A stretch of 28,606 nt of DNA from contig DATGFP010000031.1 in NCBI GenBank assembly GCA_035309005.1, positions 1 to 28,606 on the forward strand, in the 5' to 3' direction. The notes beneath the pieces were generated by a model. The model searched no databases and was not told the origin of the DNA. It saw only the letters and a list, made by a program, of their open reading frames with translations. This DNA is from DATARH01 sp035309005. GTDB taxonomy: Bacteria > Pseudomonadota > Alphaproteobacteria > ATCC43930 > CGMCC-115725. Made by a program: the position numbers and the translations under genes. Of this stretch, positions 1 through 6,268 are shown in pieces. Position 1 is the stretch's first letter. Each line of letters begins with the position of its first letter.

Positions 1-1
1 C

Positions 2-163
2 CGGCTCGCCAAGGAGGCGGTCGCCTTCGGCATGGACGGGTCGTTGCGCGAAGCCGCCAACGCCGACCTCTACCGCTTCATGGCGCTGGAATTGACCGAG
101 GACAAGAAGGAGGCGCACCAGGCCTGGCGCGAGCGCCGCAAACCGGTGCTGCGCGGCCGCTAG
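2..163 (+). CDS. Enoyl-CoA hydratase/isomerase family protein, C-terminal end (partial)
   Basis: The reading frame is open from the left edge and ends in TAG, giving the last 53 residues of a protein. The tail reads LTEDKKEAHQAWRERRKPVLRGR in part, and the pattern LTEDKKEG..AW.E+RKP.F.GR is the usual C-terminus of crotonase-superfamily enoyl-CoA hydratases, where this helix helps form the trimer. The catalytic part lies outside the window, so substrate and exact reaction cannot be judged. The family assignment rests only on this tail. The following gene is on the opposite strand and ends 4 bases away, so the two genes are convergent with no room for a classical terminator. Confidence 0.75.
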   Translation, partial: RLAKEAVAFGMDGSLREAANADLYRFMALELTEDKKEAHQAWRERRKPVLRGR

Positions 164-167
164 CCTC

Positions 168-647
168 TCACCCGTGCTTGTGGACGGGGTCGATCCAGCG
201 CACCGCTTCCGGCTTTTCGACCGGCTCGATGTCGAGATTGACGACGACCGCCTCGTTGTCGCTGCGCACCAGCACGCATTCCAATGTCTCGCTGGAGGAG
301 GCGTTGATCTCCTGGTGCGGCACGTAGGGCGGCACGAAGATGAAGTCGCCCGGCCCGGCCTCGGCGACGAATTCGAGTTTGTTGCCCCAACGCATCCGGG
401 CACGGCCCTTCAAGACGTAGATGACGCTTTCTAGCGCCCCGTGGTGATGCGCGCCGGTTTTGGCGTTGGCGTGGATGTGGACCGTGCCGGCCCAGATCTT
501 CTGCGCGCCGACGCGGGCGAAATTGATCGCCGCGGCGCGGTTCATGCCCGGCGTCTGCGGCGTGTTGGTGTCGAGCTGGTCGCCCGGGATCACCTTGACG
601 CCGTGCTCCTTCCAGTCGATCGCGGTATTGTCCTGGCGCTCGCTCAT
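168..647 (-). CDS. Cupin-domain protein
   Basis: This 159-residue protein consists of one cupin barrel. The first cupin motif is seen around residues 53-80 (HIHANAKTGAHHHGALESVIYVLKG) as G-x5-H-x-H-x-E-like metal ligands HHH...E, followed by G(R)A(R)(M)RWG. The second motif, PGDFIFVPPYVPHQEIN, supplies the last histidine (about residues 100-115). Small single-domain cupins bind one divalent metal and act as isomerases, dioxygenases or ligand sensors; which applies here cannot be told. The protein has no signal peptide and should be cytosolic. It is convergent with the hydratase at its 3' end and divergent from the secreted DUF5666-like gene. The ATG at 647 is used because the N-terminus (MSERQDNTAIDW) is compact and hydrophilic, as in relatives. 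Confidence 0.85.
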   Translation of the reverse strand: MSERQDNTAIDWKEHGVKVIPGDQLDTNTPQTPGMNRAAAINFARVGAQKIWAGTVHIHANAKTGAHHHGALESVIYVLKGRARMRWGNKLEFVAEAGPGDFIFVPPYVPHQEINASSSETLECVLVRSDNEAVVVNLDIEPVEKPEAVRWIDPVHKHG

Positions 648-823
648 CTGTCCGTTCCGATCTCTTGCTGGTCCAATCTTTTAGCGCGGGGTGGCGAACA
701 CGGGTGTTCCCGCGGGCGGGGTCGGGGCAACGGCAAATTAGCGCCAGGCTCACCCGAATGTGAGCGGAAAAACCGCGCCGGCAACGCCATCTGTCGCCGA
801 ATACAACGAACAGGGGGCTGGAA
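648..823. promoter_or_regulatory. Divergent intergenic region with a small inverted repeat
   Basis: These 176 bases separate the cupin gene (leftward) from the DUF5666-like gene (rightward) and must hold both promoters. A 14-bp inverted repeat, GAACAC-GG-GTGTTC, lies at 696-709. I could not identify convincing -35/-10 pairs. The site could be an operator, but a repeat of this length in GC-rich DNA is weak evidence. Confidence 0.25.
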
Positions 824-1438
824 ATGATCGGAAGATTGGTGATTGCCGCGACCTTTTTGGCGCTGGTTGTCGGCCCGGCGCTGGCGCAGAACCCGCCCGC
901 CGACGCTCGGGTGCGGATCCGCGGCACGGTCGAGAAGCTCGACGGCAACACGCTGCTCGTCAAATCGCGCGATGGGCAATCGATGACGGTTACGCTGGCG
1001 CCCGATTTCACGGTGTCCGGGGTGGCCAAGAAGAGCCTATCCGACATCAAGGCCGGCGATTTCATCGCCTCGACCTCGGTCAAGGGAACCGACGGCAAGC
1101 TCCATGCGCTCGAGGTCCATTTCCTGCCGGCAAATTTGCGCGCCAGGATCGAGGGACAGACCCCGACCGACCTCGTGCCGAACGCCCTGATGACCAATGC
1201 CGTCGTCTCTGGGATCGCGGCCACCAATGACGGGCAGGTGCTGAACGTCGCGTATAAGGGCAGCGAGGCGGCAATCGTCGTCGGCCCCGATGTCCCGGTT
1301 GTCGCCTATGTGCCGGGCGACGCAGGCCTGCTGAAACCCGGCGCCGCGGTCTTCATGATCGCCATCAAAAAGCCCGACGGCAGCTTGACGGCGGCCCGCG
1401 TTACGGCGGAGAAGGATGGCGTCAAGCCGCCGATGTAG
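824..1438 (+). CDS. Secreted DUF5666-like protein
   Basis: This 204-residue protein begins with a clear Sec signal peptide (MIGRLVIAATFLALVVGPALA, cleavage after ALA near residue 21). The mature part has two to three short beta-rich modules of the type RIRGTVEKLDGNTLLVKSRDG followed by DIKAGDFIASTSVKG. That arrangement, a G-x-V hairpin followed by a 'DIK.GD.I' element, is what DUF5666-type (OB-fold-like) periplasmic proteins show. No catalytic residues and no cysteines are seen after the signal. Function is unknown. The MsrQ-like gene follows 39 bases downstream on the same strand, so co-transcription is likely and a periplasmic or membrane partner role is an inference. The start is supported by a purine-rich AGGGGG stretch a short distance upstream of the ATG. 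Confidence 0.7.
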   Translation: MIGRLVIAATFLALVVGPALAQNPPADARVRIRGTVEKLDGNTLLVKSRDGQSMTVTLAPDFTVSGVAKKSLSDIKAGDFIASTSVKGTDGKLHALEVHFLPANLRARIEGQTPTDLVPNALMTNAVVSGIAATNDGQVLNVAYKGSEAAIVVGPDVPVVAYVPGDAGLLKPGAAVFMIAIKKPDGSLTAARVTAEKDGVKPPM

Positions 1439-1477
1439 CCCTATAGCCTTGTAGCCCTGCGGCATGCGGAGCGACGA

Positions 1478-2329
1478 TTGTATCCGTGGAAGGATTACAG
1501 CGGCCATACCTCGCCGCTGAAGCTCGCCGTGTTGGCCCTGCTGTGCGGCCCCGCGGCGTGGGTCATGACCGCCTTCGCGATGGGCTGGCTGGGAGCGCGG
1601 CCGACCACCGAGGCGATCCACCAGATCGGCCTGTGGACGATCCGCCTCGTCTTCATCGCGCTGGCGATCACGCCGTTGCGGGCGATCCTGCAATGGCCGC
1701 GGCTGATCCTGGTGCGCCGCATGGTCGGGGTCGCGGCGTTCTGCTACGCCGCCTTTCACCTGACGCTCTACACCGCCGACCAGATGTTCGATCTGGCGCA
1801 TGTCGCGGGCGAGATCGTGCGGCGGATCTACCTGACGATCGGCTTCGCCGCGCTCGTCGGGCTCGCGACGCTGGCGGCGACCTCGACCGACGGCATGGTC
1901 CGCCGGCTCGGTCGAAGCTGGCAACGGTTGCATCGCCTCGTCTACCTGATCGCCCTCCTGGCAGTGATCCATTACTGCATGCAGTCGAAGCTCGATCTGT
2001 GGGAGCCGACGATCATGGCCGGGATCTACGCCTGGCTGATGGGCTACCGTCTGCTGGCGCGGCGGCTCGCGGTGCGCGGCCGCCTGCCGCTCGGGTGGAT
2101 ACTCGGCCTCGGCGTCGCGGCGGCGGTGCTGACGGCGCTTGGTGAAGCGGCCTATTTCGCCTTCGCCTACCACGCCGACCCGGCGCGGGTCATCGCCGCC
2201 AACTGGTCGCTGACGCTCGGGGTGCGGCCGGCCGCGATCGTCTTGGGGCTGGGGCTTGGCGTTGCCGCGGCCGGCGCGCTGCGGCCGCTGGTGGCGGGCG
2301 CGAGCAAGCGCCGGCCGGGCTTTGCCTGA
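1478..2329 (+). CDS. msrQ: MsrQ-like heme-binding membrane subunit (ferric-reductase-like)
   Basis: This is a 283-residue integral membrane protein with about six to seven hydrophobic segments. It matches the ferric-reductase-like transmembrane family, subgroup MsrQ (YedZ): an early WxxxYxGH-like start, the segment TIRLVFIALAITPLRAIL, then the heme-region pattern RRMVGVAAFCYAAFHLTLY with histidine, and W-x-RLHRLVYLIALLAVIHY giving two further histidines. MsrQ passes electrons from the quinone pool through b-type heme to MsrP, which repairs methionine sulfoxide in periplasmic proteins. It is longer than E. coli MsrQ (about 211) because of an extra C-terminal membrane region. No msrP gene is present in this window. 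The only in-frame initiator before the conserved start is a TTG, so the N-terminus is less certain than the family call. Confidence 0.8.
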   Translation: MYPWKDYSGHTSPLKLAVLALLCGPAAWVMTAFAMGWLGARPTTEAIHQIGLWTIRLVFIALAITPLRAILQWPRLILVRRMVGVAAFCYAAFHLTLYTADQMFDLAHVAGEIVRRIYLTIGFAALVGLATLAATSTDGMVRRLGRSWQRLHRLVYLIALLAVIHYCMQSKLDLWEPTIMAGIYAWLMGYRLLARRLAVRGRLPLGWILGLGVAAAVLTALGEAAYFAFAYHADPARVIAANWSLTLGVRPAAIVLGLGLGVAAAGALRPLVAGASKRRPGFA

Positions 2330-2558
2330 GTTCGCAGCGGCGTCGGCGCGCCGCGCGATGGCCGACCGCGGCGCCCTGCTGCGCGAATTGATGGCGGTGT
2401 TCGACGAACTGCCCGCCGCCTTGCGCGATGCGATCAATTATGCGCCGGAGCCGCTCGACCCGAAGTCGCTGGCCGTGCTGTGCCGTCGCCATGGCGCCGG
2501 CAACGTCCTGGCGATGATCGAGATGAAGCTGAAGCGGCGCGCCGGCCGGCAGCGCTGA
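2322..2558 (+). CDS. Small hypothetical protein
   Basis: A short acidic-to-basic protein ends at 2558. Two starts are possible. A TTG near 2322 overlaps the msrQ stop codon and would give 78 residues with translational coupling; an ATG at 2358 would give 66 residues (MADRGALLRELMAVFDELP...). The core contains ELPAALRDAINYAPEPLDPKSLAVLCRRHG, then a helix AGNVLAMIEMKLKRR. I do not recognise the family. The helical, well-structured composition and the tight packing between msrQ and the tRNA favour a real gene. There is no signal peptide or membrane segment. Confidence 0.55.
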   Translation: MPEFAAASARRAMADRGALLRELMAVFDELPAALRDAINYAPEPLDPKSLAVLCRRHGAGNVLAMIEMKLKRRAGRQR

Positions 2559-2600
2559 ACGCCCTTTCGCCGCCGCCCGGACCGCGGCATTCTGCGCCGT

Positions 2601-2695
2601 GGAAGAGTACCGCTCCCGGTGGGGCGCGCGGGCTTCAAACCCGTTGGAGGGCGCGCAGGCGTCTTCGGTAGGTTCGACTCCTGCCTCTTCCGCCA
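2601..2695 (+). tRNA. selC: tRNA-Sec (anticodon TCA), CCA encoded
   Basis: The 95-nt sequence has the hallmarks of bacterial tRNA-Sec. It starts GGAAGAG and ends CTCTTCC-G-CCA. The anticodon loop is CTTCAAA with anticodon TCA. The D-stem is six base pairs with a four-base loop (CGCTCC-cggt-GGGGCG). There is a long variable arm (GAGGGCG/CGTCTTC) and a T-loop TTCGACT as in E. coli selC. It decodes UGA as selenocysteine with SelA, SelB and SelD, none of which lies in the window. The acceptor stem counts seven base pairs and the T-stem five, where E. coli has eight and five; see the finding. A GST gene of the YghU type follows. Confidence 0.96.
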
Positions 2696-2706
2696 CTTTC
2701 CGATCG

Positions 2707-2734
2707 GGCGCCGCTTAAGCCAGCTTGCGGCGCC
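2707..2734 (+). terminator. Hairpin 3' of tRNA-Sec, possible terminator
   Basis: A perfect 8-bp inverted repeat (GGCGCCGC ... GCGGCGCC, 12-nt loop) starts 12 bases after the tRNA CCA end. It is well placed to end the selC transcript, but no T-run follows, so it may instead be a processing or Rho-related structure. Confidence 0.4.
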
Positions 2735-2817
2735 TGCTCGACGGCCGGATTATTGTGTAGGATGAAGCGATTGCGCGCGGCGTCCGCGCGTCCCCCCAAA
2801 CGCCTGGAGCTTGACGA

Positions 2818-3693
2818 ATGACCGATACACCCGACTACGCCCCGCCCAAGGTCTGGACCTGGCAGAAGCGGACCGGCGGCCGCTTCGACAACATCAACCG
2901 CCCGATCGCCGGTGCGACGCACGAGAAGGCGTTGCCGGTCGGCCGCCACCCGCTGCAGCTCTATTCGCTCGGCACGCCGAACGGCGTCAAGGTCACGATC
3001 ATGCTGGAAGAGCTGCTGGCGAAAGGCCATAAGGGCGCCGAGTACGACGCTTGGCTGATCAAGATCGGCGAGGGAGACCAGTTCGGCAGCGGCTTTGTCG
3101 CGATCAACCCGAACTCCAAGATCCCGGCGATGCTCGACCGCAGCGGCCGCACGCCGATCCGGGTGTTCGAAACCGGCGCCATCCTGATTTACTTGGCCGA
3201 GAAATTCGGGGAATTCCTCCCGACCGAGACCGCGGCGCGTGCGGAATGCCTGTCGTGGCTGATGTGGCAGATGGGCAGCACGCCGTACGTCGGCGGCGGC
3301 TTCGGCCATTTCTACGCCTACGCCAACGTCAAGATCGAATACGCGATCGACCGCTTCACGATGGAGACGAAGCGCCTGCTCGACGTGCTCGATCGCCGGC
3401 TGGCGGAGAGCGAGTATGTCGCGGGACCCCTCTACACGATCGCCGACATGGCGATCTTCCCATGGTATGGCGGGCTGGCGCGGTTCGACCAATACGGGGC
3501 GACCGAGTTCCTCGCCGTCCACGAGTACAAGAACGTTCAGCGCTGGGTGGACACGGTCTACGCGCGGCCGGCCGTGAAGCGCGGGCGCATGGTCAACCGC
3601 CTCTCCGGCGACCCGGCGAACCAGCTGCACGAGCGCCACGACGCCAGCGACTTCGAGACGAAGACGCAGGACAAGCTCGCCGCCGCGAGCTGA
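2818..3693 (+). CDS. yghU: Glutathione S-transferase of the YghU type (glutathione-dependent disulfide-bond oxidoreductase)
   Basis: This 291-residue protein has nearly the length of E. coli YghU (288). An N-terminal extension (PPKVWTWQK...GGRFDNINRPIAG) precedes the thioredoxin-like domain, which begins LQLYSLGTPNGVKVTIMLEEL near residue 43; TPNG supplies the Thr/Asn glutathione contacts typical of YghU. The FVAINPNSKIPAM and FETGAILIYLAEKFG segments bind the glutathione backbone. The all-helical C-terminal domain includes YTIADMAIFPW. YghU binds two glutathiones and reduces small disulfides in the cytosol. It lies immediately downstream of selC. GST genes are known neighbours of selenocysteine genes (yibF beside selAB in E. 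coli), so the linkage may be meaningful. The ATG at 2818 follows a GGAG-containing leader. Confidence 0.92.
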   Translation: MTDTPDYAPPKVWTWQKRTGGRFDNINRPIAGATHEKALPVGRHPLQLYSLGTPNGVKVTIMLEELLAKGHKGAEYDAWLIKIGEGDQFGSGFVAINPNSKIPAMLDRSGRTPIRVFETGAILIYLAEKFGEFLPTETAARAECLSWLMWQMGSTPYVGGGFGHFYAYANVKIEYAIDRFTMETKRLLDVLDRRLAESEYVAGPLYTIADMAIFPWYGGLARFDQYGATEFLAVHEYKNVQRWVDTVYARPAVKRGRMVNRLSGDPANQLHERHDASDFETKTQDKLAAAS

Positions 3694-3730
3694 ACAGCCG
3701 CGGCCGCCGATCGGGCGTGGCCTCAGGCCG

Positions 3731-4438
3731 TCATTGCGCCGCCCCGGGTGGCGGCGCGTGGCGCAGCAAGGGCAGCGCCAGCCCGAGGCCGACGAATTGC
3801 GCGATGATGAATTCCGGGGCGTCGACCGGCCGGATGCCGGCGAAGGTGTCGGTCAGCGCCCGCGCGATCGTTACCGCCGGGTTGGCAAAGGAGGTCGAGG
3901 CGGTGAACCAGTAGGCGCCGGTGATGTAGGCGCCGACCGCGAACGCCGTCACCGGCTCGCGGTGCGCCCGGCAGCCCCAGATGATCATCAGGAGGCCGAA
4001 GGTCGCCACTACCTCGGCGATCCATTGCGGCGGGCCGGCGCGGACGTGCTGCGAAAGCTGCCACAGCGGCAGGTCGAACATGATGTGGGCGAGCCACACG
4101 CCGAGGATGCCGCCGACGATCTGTGCGGCGATATAGGCCGGGACGGCATGCCAGCGCAGGCCCTCGGTCAAGGCGGCGGCCAGGGTCACGACCGGGTTCA
4201 TGTGCGCGCCCGACTGCGGCCCGAAGGCCAGGATCAGCGCGACCAGCGCGCCGCCGGTCGCGATCGCGTTGGCCAGCAGCGCGAGGCCGGTATTTCCGGC
4301 GCACAACCGCTCGGCCATGATGCCGGAACCAACGACCGCGATCAGCAGGAAGGCGGTCGCCATCAGCTCGATCAGCGCTGCCCGCACGACCGGCCGGCTC
4401 AGCGCCGCCGGCCGGCTGGCCGCTGCGAAGACGCTCAC
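3731..4438 (-). CDS. MIP/aquaporin family channel of the arsenic operon
   Basis: This is a 235-residue membrane protein with six transmembrane helices and two half-helix boxes: SGAHMNPVVTLA (NPV, residues 81-83) and SFANPAVTIAR (NPA, 186-188 with the conserved R). It is the last gene of arsR-arsM-arsC-aqp and overlaps the arsC stop by four bases (GTGA), so it is translationally coupled. Aquaporins encoded in ars operons, such as Sinorhizobium AqpS, let As(III) produced by ArsC leave the cell down its gradient, and some pass methylated arsenicals. By analogy this channel is the exit route, since no ArsB or Acr3 pump is seen. The first box being NPV rather than NPA is noted. The start is a GTG. 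Confidence 0.88.
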   Translation of the reverse strand: MSVFAAASRPAALSRPVVRAALIELMATAFLLIAVVGSGIMAERLCAGNTGLALLANAIATGGALVALILAFGPQSGAHMNPVVTLAAALTEGLRWHAVPAYIAAQIVGGILGVWLAHIMFDLPLWQLSQHVRAGPPQWIAEVVATFGLLMIIWGCRAHREPVTAFAVGAYITGAYWFTASTSFANPAVTIARALTDTFAGIRPVDAPEFIIAQFVGLGLALPLLRHAPPPGAAQ

Positions 4439-4956
4439 GGGGCCGGTTCAAGGGTGGCCGGGAGGCGGCCGATTTCCGCGATGCGCCGTTCGATCGCCAG
4501 CTGCTCGAGCTTGTCGATCGGCAACGCCGCGAACAGCTTGATGCGGCTTTCGAGAGCCCGCAGCGCGTCGCGGAATGCGTTGCGGCGCACGATCTCGGGC
4601 CCGTCGACCGCCGCCGGGTCCGGCACGCCCCAATGCGCCGTGAGCGGGTTGCCCGGCCAGATCGGGCAGATTTCGCTGGCCGCCTGATCGCAGACCGTGA
4701 AAACGAAATCCATCACCGGTGCGCCGGGCCGGGCGAATTCATCCCAGCTTTTGCTGCGCAGCCCGTCCGTGCGCAGGCCGAGCCTTGCCAAGAGCTCGAC
4801 CGCCAGCGGATGCACGCTGCCCTTGGGAAAACTGCCGGCGCTGTAGCCCGTGAAGCGGCGCCTTCCCCAATGCTCGATCAGCGCCTCGGCGAGGATGCTG
4901 CGGGCCGAGTTGCCGGTGCAGAGAAAGAGGACATTGTAGGTTCGCGCGTCGTTCAT
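4435..4956 (-). CDS. arsC: Arsenate reductase, low-molecular-weight phosphatase (thioredoxin-coupled) family
   Basis: This 173-residue protein carries the P-loop CTGNSARS (C13 to R19, CX5R) at the N-terminus, the general-acid loop WGVPDPA (D113), and two further cysteines in FTVCDQAASEICP (C89, C97). These are the elements of LMW-PTP-type ArsC, which reduces arsenate to arsenite through a cysteine relay. The C-terminal 45 residues form helices (RDALRALESRIKLFAALP) common in this proteobacterial subgroup. It starts 15 bases after arsM and ends overlapping the aquaporin start. The product As(III) is substrate for ArsM and for the channel encoded next. It is cytosolic, and both the family and the role are well supported by context. 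Confidence 0.93.
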   Translation of the reverse strand: MNDARTYNVLFLCTGNSARSILAEALIEHWGRRRFTGYSAGSFPKGSVHPLAVELLARLGLRTDGLRSKSWDEFARPGAPVMDFVFTVCDQAASEICPIWPGNPLTAHWGVPDPAAVDGPEIVRRNAFRDALRALESRIKLFAALPIDKLEQLAIERRIAEIGRLPATLEPAP

Positions 4957-4971
4957 GACGGCCCGCCGGCC

Positions 4972-5766
4972 TCAGGGCTTGCGCGCTTCGACGATCGCCG
5001 AGACGACGTGATCCTCGATGCCGCGTCCCGGCGCCCAGGTCGCGATAAATGCTCGGCTGGCCGGTTTCGGGGTGACCCGGACGTCGACAAACCCGGCGGC
5101 GGCGAGCGATGCGGCGATGCGTTCGGCCGATGCGGCGCCCGCGACGCAGCCGCACAAGAGGCTGGGATCGGCGGCCAATTCCGCCGGTAGCGGCGCGGTA
5201 TTGATGACGTCCGAGACCGCCAGCCGGCCGCCCGGCTGCAACACGCGAAACGCCTCGCGAAACACCTGCTCCTTGTCGGGGACGAGGTTAATCACGCAGT
5301 TCGAGATCACGACCTGCGCCGTATTGTCGGCGATCGGCAGGTGTTCGAGTTCGCCGAGGCGGAATTCGACGTTGGCGGCGCCAATCGCGGCCGCGTTGTC
5401 GCGCGCCTTTTTCAGCATCTCATGGGTCATGTCGACGCCGATCACGCGACCGCTCGCGCCGACCTGCTGCGCCGCCAGAAAGCAGTCGAACCCAGCGCCG
5501 CTGCCGAGGTCGACGACGGTCTCTCCCGGCTGCATCGCGGCAATGGCTTGCGGGTTGCCGCAGCCGAGCCCAAGGTTCGCGCCGTCGGGCACCGCCGCGA
5601 GCTCCGCCGCGGAATAGCCTATGCGCCGCGCCTTCGCGTCGAAATCTTCGGTGGCCTCGGGGCCGCAGCACGCTGTCGTCGCCGGCTCGCAGCAGCTCGC
5701 CTCGCGGGCCGCCGCGATGCGGCCATAGCGGGCCCGCACCATGTCCTTGATCTGCGCATTGTCCAT
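4972..5766 (-). CDS. arsM: Arsenite methyltransferase
   Basis: This 264-residue S-adenosylmethionine-dependent methyltransferase has the motif I VVDLGSGAGFD near residue 85 and an acidic motif II VIGVDMTHEML. The three conserved arsenic-binding cysteines are present: LGLGCGNP (C69), SNCVINL (C157) and CGCVAGA (C207). Two extra pairs (CC at 25-26 and 33-34) precede the domain, as in many bacterial ArsM. It methylates As(III) to methyl- and dimethylarsenicals, giving detoxification or volatilisation. It begins 10 bases after arsR and should be induced by arsenite. All catalytic cysteines are encoded by Cys codons, so it is not a selenoprotein. Its TGA stop happens to be in frame with the arsC start; see rejected items. 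Confidence 0.94.
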   Translation of the reverse strand: MDNAQIKDMVRARYGRIAAAREASCCEPATTACCGPEATEDFDAKARRIGYSAAELAAVPDGANLGLGCGNPQAIAAMQPGETVVDLGSGAGFDCFLAAQQVGASGRVIGVDMTHEMLKKARDNAAAIGAANVEFRLGELEHLPIADNTAQVVISNCVINLVPDKEQVFREAFRVLQPGGRLAVSDVINTAPLPAELAADPSLLCGCVAGAASAERIAASLAAAGFVDVRVTPKPASRAFIATWAPGRGIEDHVVSAIVEARKP

Positions 5767-5776
5767 TGCCCGCCTC

Positions 5777-6133
5777 CTATGCGGCAGAAGGTTTCGCGGT
5801 GGCGTCGGCGCAGCCGGCGGCGGCGTCGCATAAGGGCGGGCAGGCCGCCTCGCGGCCGCAGCAGTTTTCGGTCAGATAAACCAGCAGGGCGTTCATCGTG
5901 CCGTACTCGGCCGAATAGATCAGCTGCCGGCTCAATCGGCGCTGCGTGATCAGGCCGGCGTGCACCAGCTGCTGCAGATGGAAGGACAGGGACGACGGCA
6001 CGACCCCAAGGCGCAGCGCGATGGTGCCGGCCGGCAAGCCCTCGGGCCCGCAGGTCACCAGCAGACGAAACAGCGCGAGGCGGGTTTCCTGCGCCAGTGC
6101 GCCAAGCGCTGCGATCGCACGCGTTTGATCCAT
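5777..6133 (-). CDS. arsR: ArsR/SmtB-family arsenic repressor
   Basis: This 118-residue winged-helix repressor opens with AIAALGALAQETRLALFRLLV. The recognition helix region is VPSSLSFHLQQLVHAGLI and the wing RRLSRQLIYSAEY. The usual alpha-3 ELCVC arsenic site is absent. Instead there is a C-terminal cysteine group ENCCGREAACPPLC (C91, C92, C98, C102), the arrangement known from Acidithiobacillus ArsR (C95/C96/C102), so As(III) should be sensed there. It is the first gene of the minus-strand operon, and its own promoter contains a probable operator, so it is expected to autoregulate arsR-arsM-arsC-aqp. The ATG has GAGG/AAGG ribosome-binding purines upstream. Confidence 0.94.
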   Translation of the reverse strand: MDQTRAIAALGALAQETRLALFRLLVTCGPEGLPAGTIALRLGVVPSSLSFHLQQLVHAGLITQRRLSRQLIYSAEYGTMNALLVYLTENCCGREAACPPLCDAAAGCADATAKPSAA

Positions 6134-6150
6134 GCCGATGCCCTTGCCTC

Positions 6151-6191
6151 TTCGACGATCATCGAATAGTCGGCAAGCGCAGGTCCGTCAA
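6151..6191 (-). promoter_or_regulatory. arsR operon promoter with overlapping operator
   Basis: Read on the minus strand, a -35 box TTGACG (6191-6186) is followed after exactly 17 bases by a -10 box TATTCG (6168-6163). The -10 is embedded in a near-perfect 16-bp palindrome, TTCGATGATCGTCGAA (6166-6151, 14 of 16 positions symmetric), which ends 17 bases before the arsR ATG. A repressor bound there would block RNA polymerase, which is the expected mode of ArsR control. Boxes and symmetry are seen; ArsR binding is inferred. Confidence 0.65.
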
Positions 6192-6196
6192 GCGAC

Positions 6197-6216
6197 ATTT
6201 TGACGAGTGTCAAAAT
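6197..6216. promoter_or_regulatory. Perfect 8-bp inverted repeat between arsR and the LLM gene
   Basis: ATTTTGAC-gagt-GTCAAAAT is a perfect palindrome in an otherwise GC-rich stretch, five bases upstream of the arsR -35 box and 52 bases past the stop of the flavin-dependent oxidoreductase gene. It could be a second regulatory site of the ars promoter or an AT-rich hairpin at the end of the upstream transcript. Sequence alone does not decide. Confidence 0.45.
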
Positions 6217-6268
6217 TACGACAGCCAACGCGCCTTTCGCCTGCCGCTGCCCCGGCTGGGGCGCTCGG

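Noticed and set aside
696..709. GAACAC-GG-GTGTTC dyad in the cupin/DUF5666 gap as a strong operator.
   Set aside because: Short arms with a two-base spacer are not rare in GC-rich DNA, and no promoter boxes could be placed around it, so it is mentioned only as a weak site.
1037..2437. Long minus-strand open frame (466 codons) across the DUF5666-like and msrQ genes.
   Set aside because: Composition is Arg/Gly/Ala/His-rich without domains, typical of antisense frames in GC-rich DNA; the plus-strand genes carry a signal peptide and recognised motifs.
4435..5766. The TGA ending arsM is exactly in frame with the arsC start, in a genome with tRNA-Sec, so a selenocysteine-containing ArsM-ArsC fusion was considered.
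   Set aside because: All catalytic cysteines of both proteins are present as Cys codons, the bases after TGA form only a four-bp GGCC hairpin rather than a bacterial SECIS, and being in frame has a one-in-three chance.
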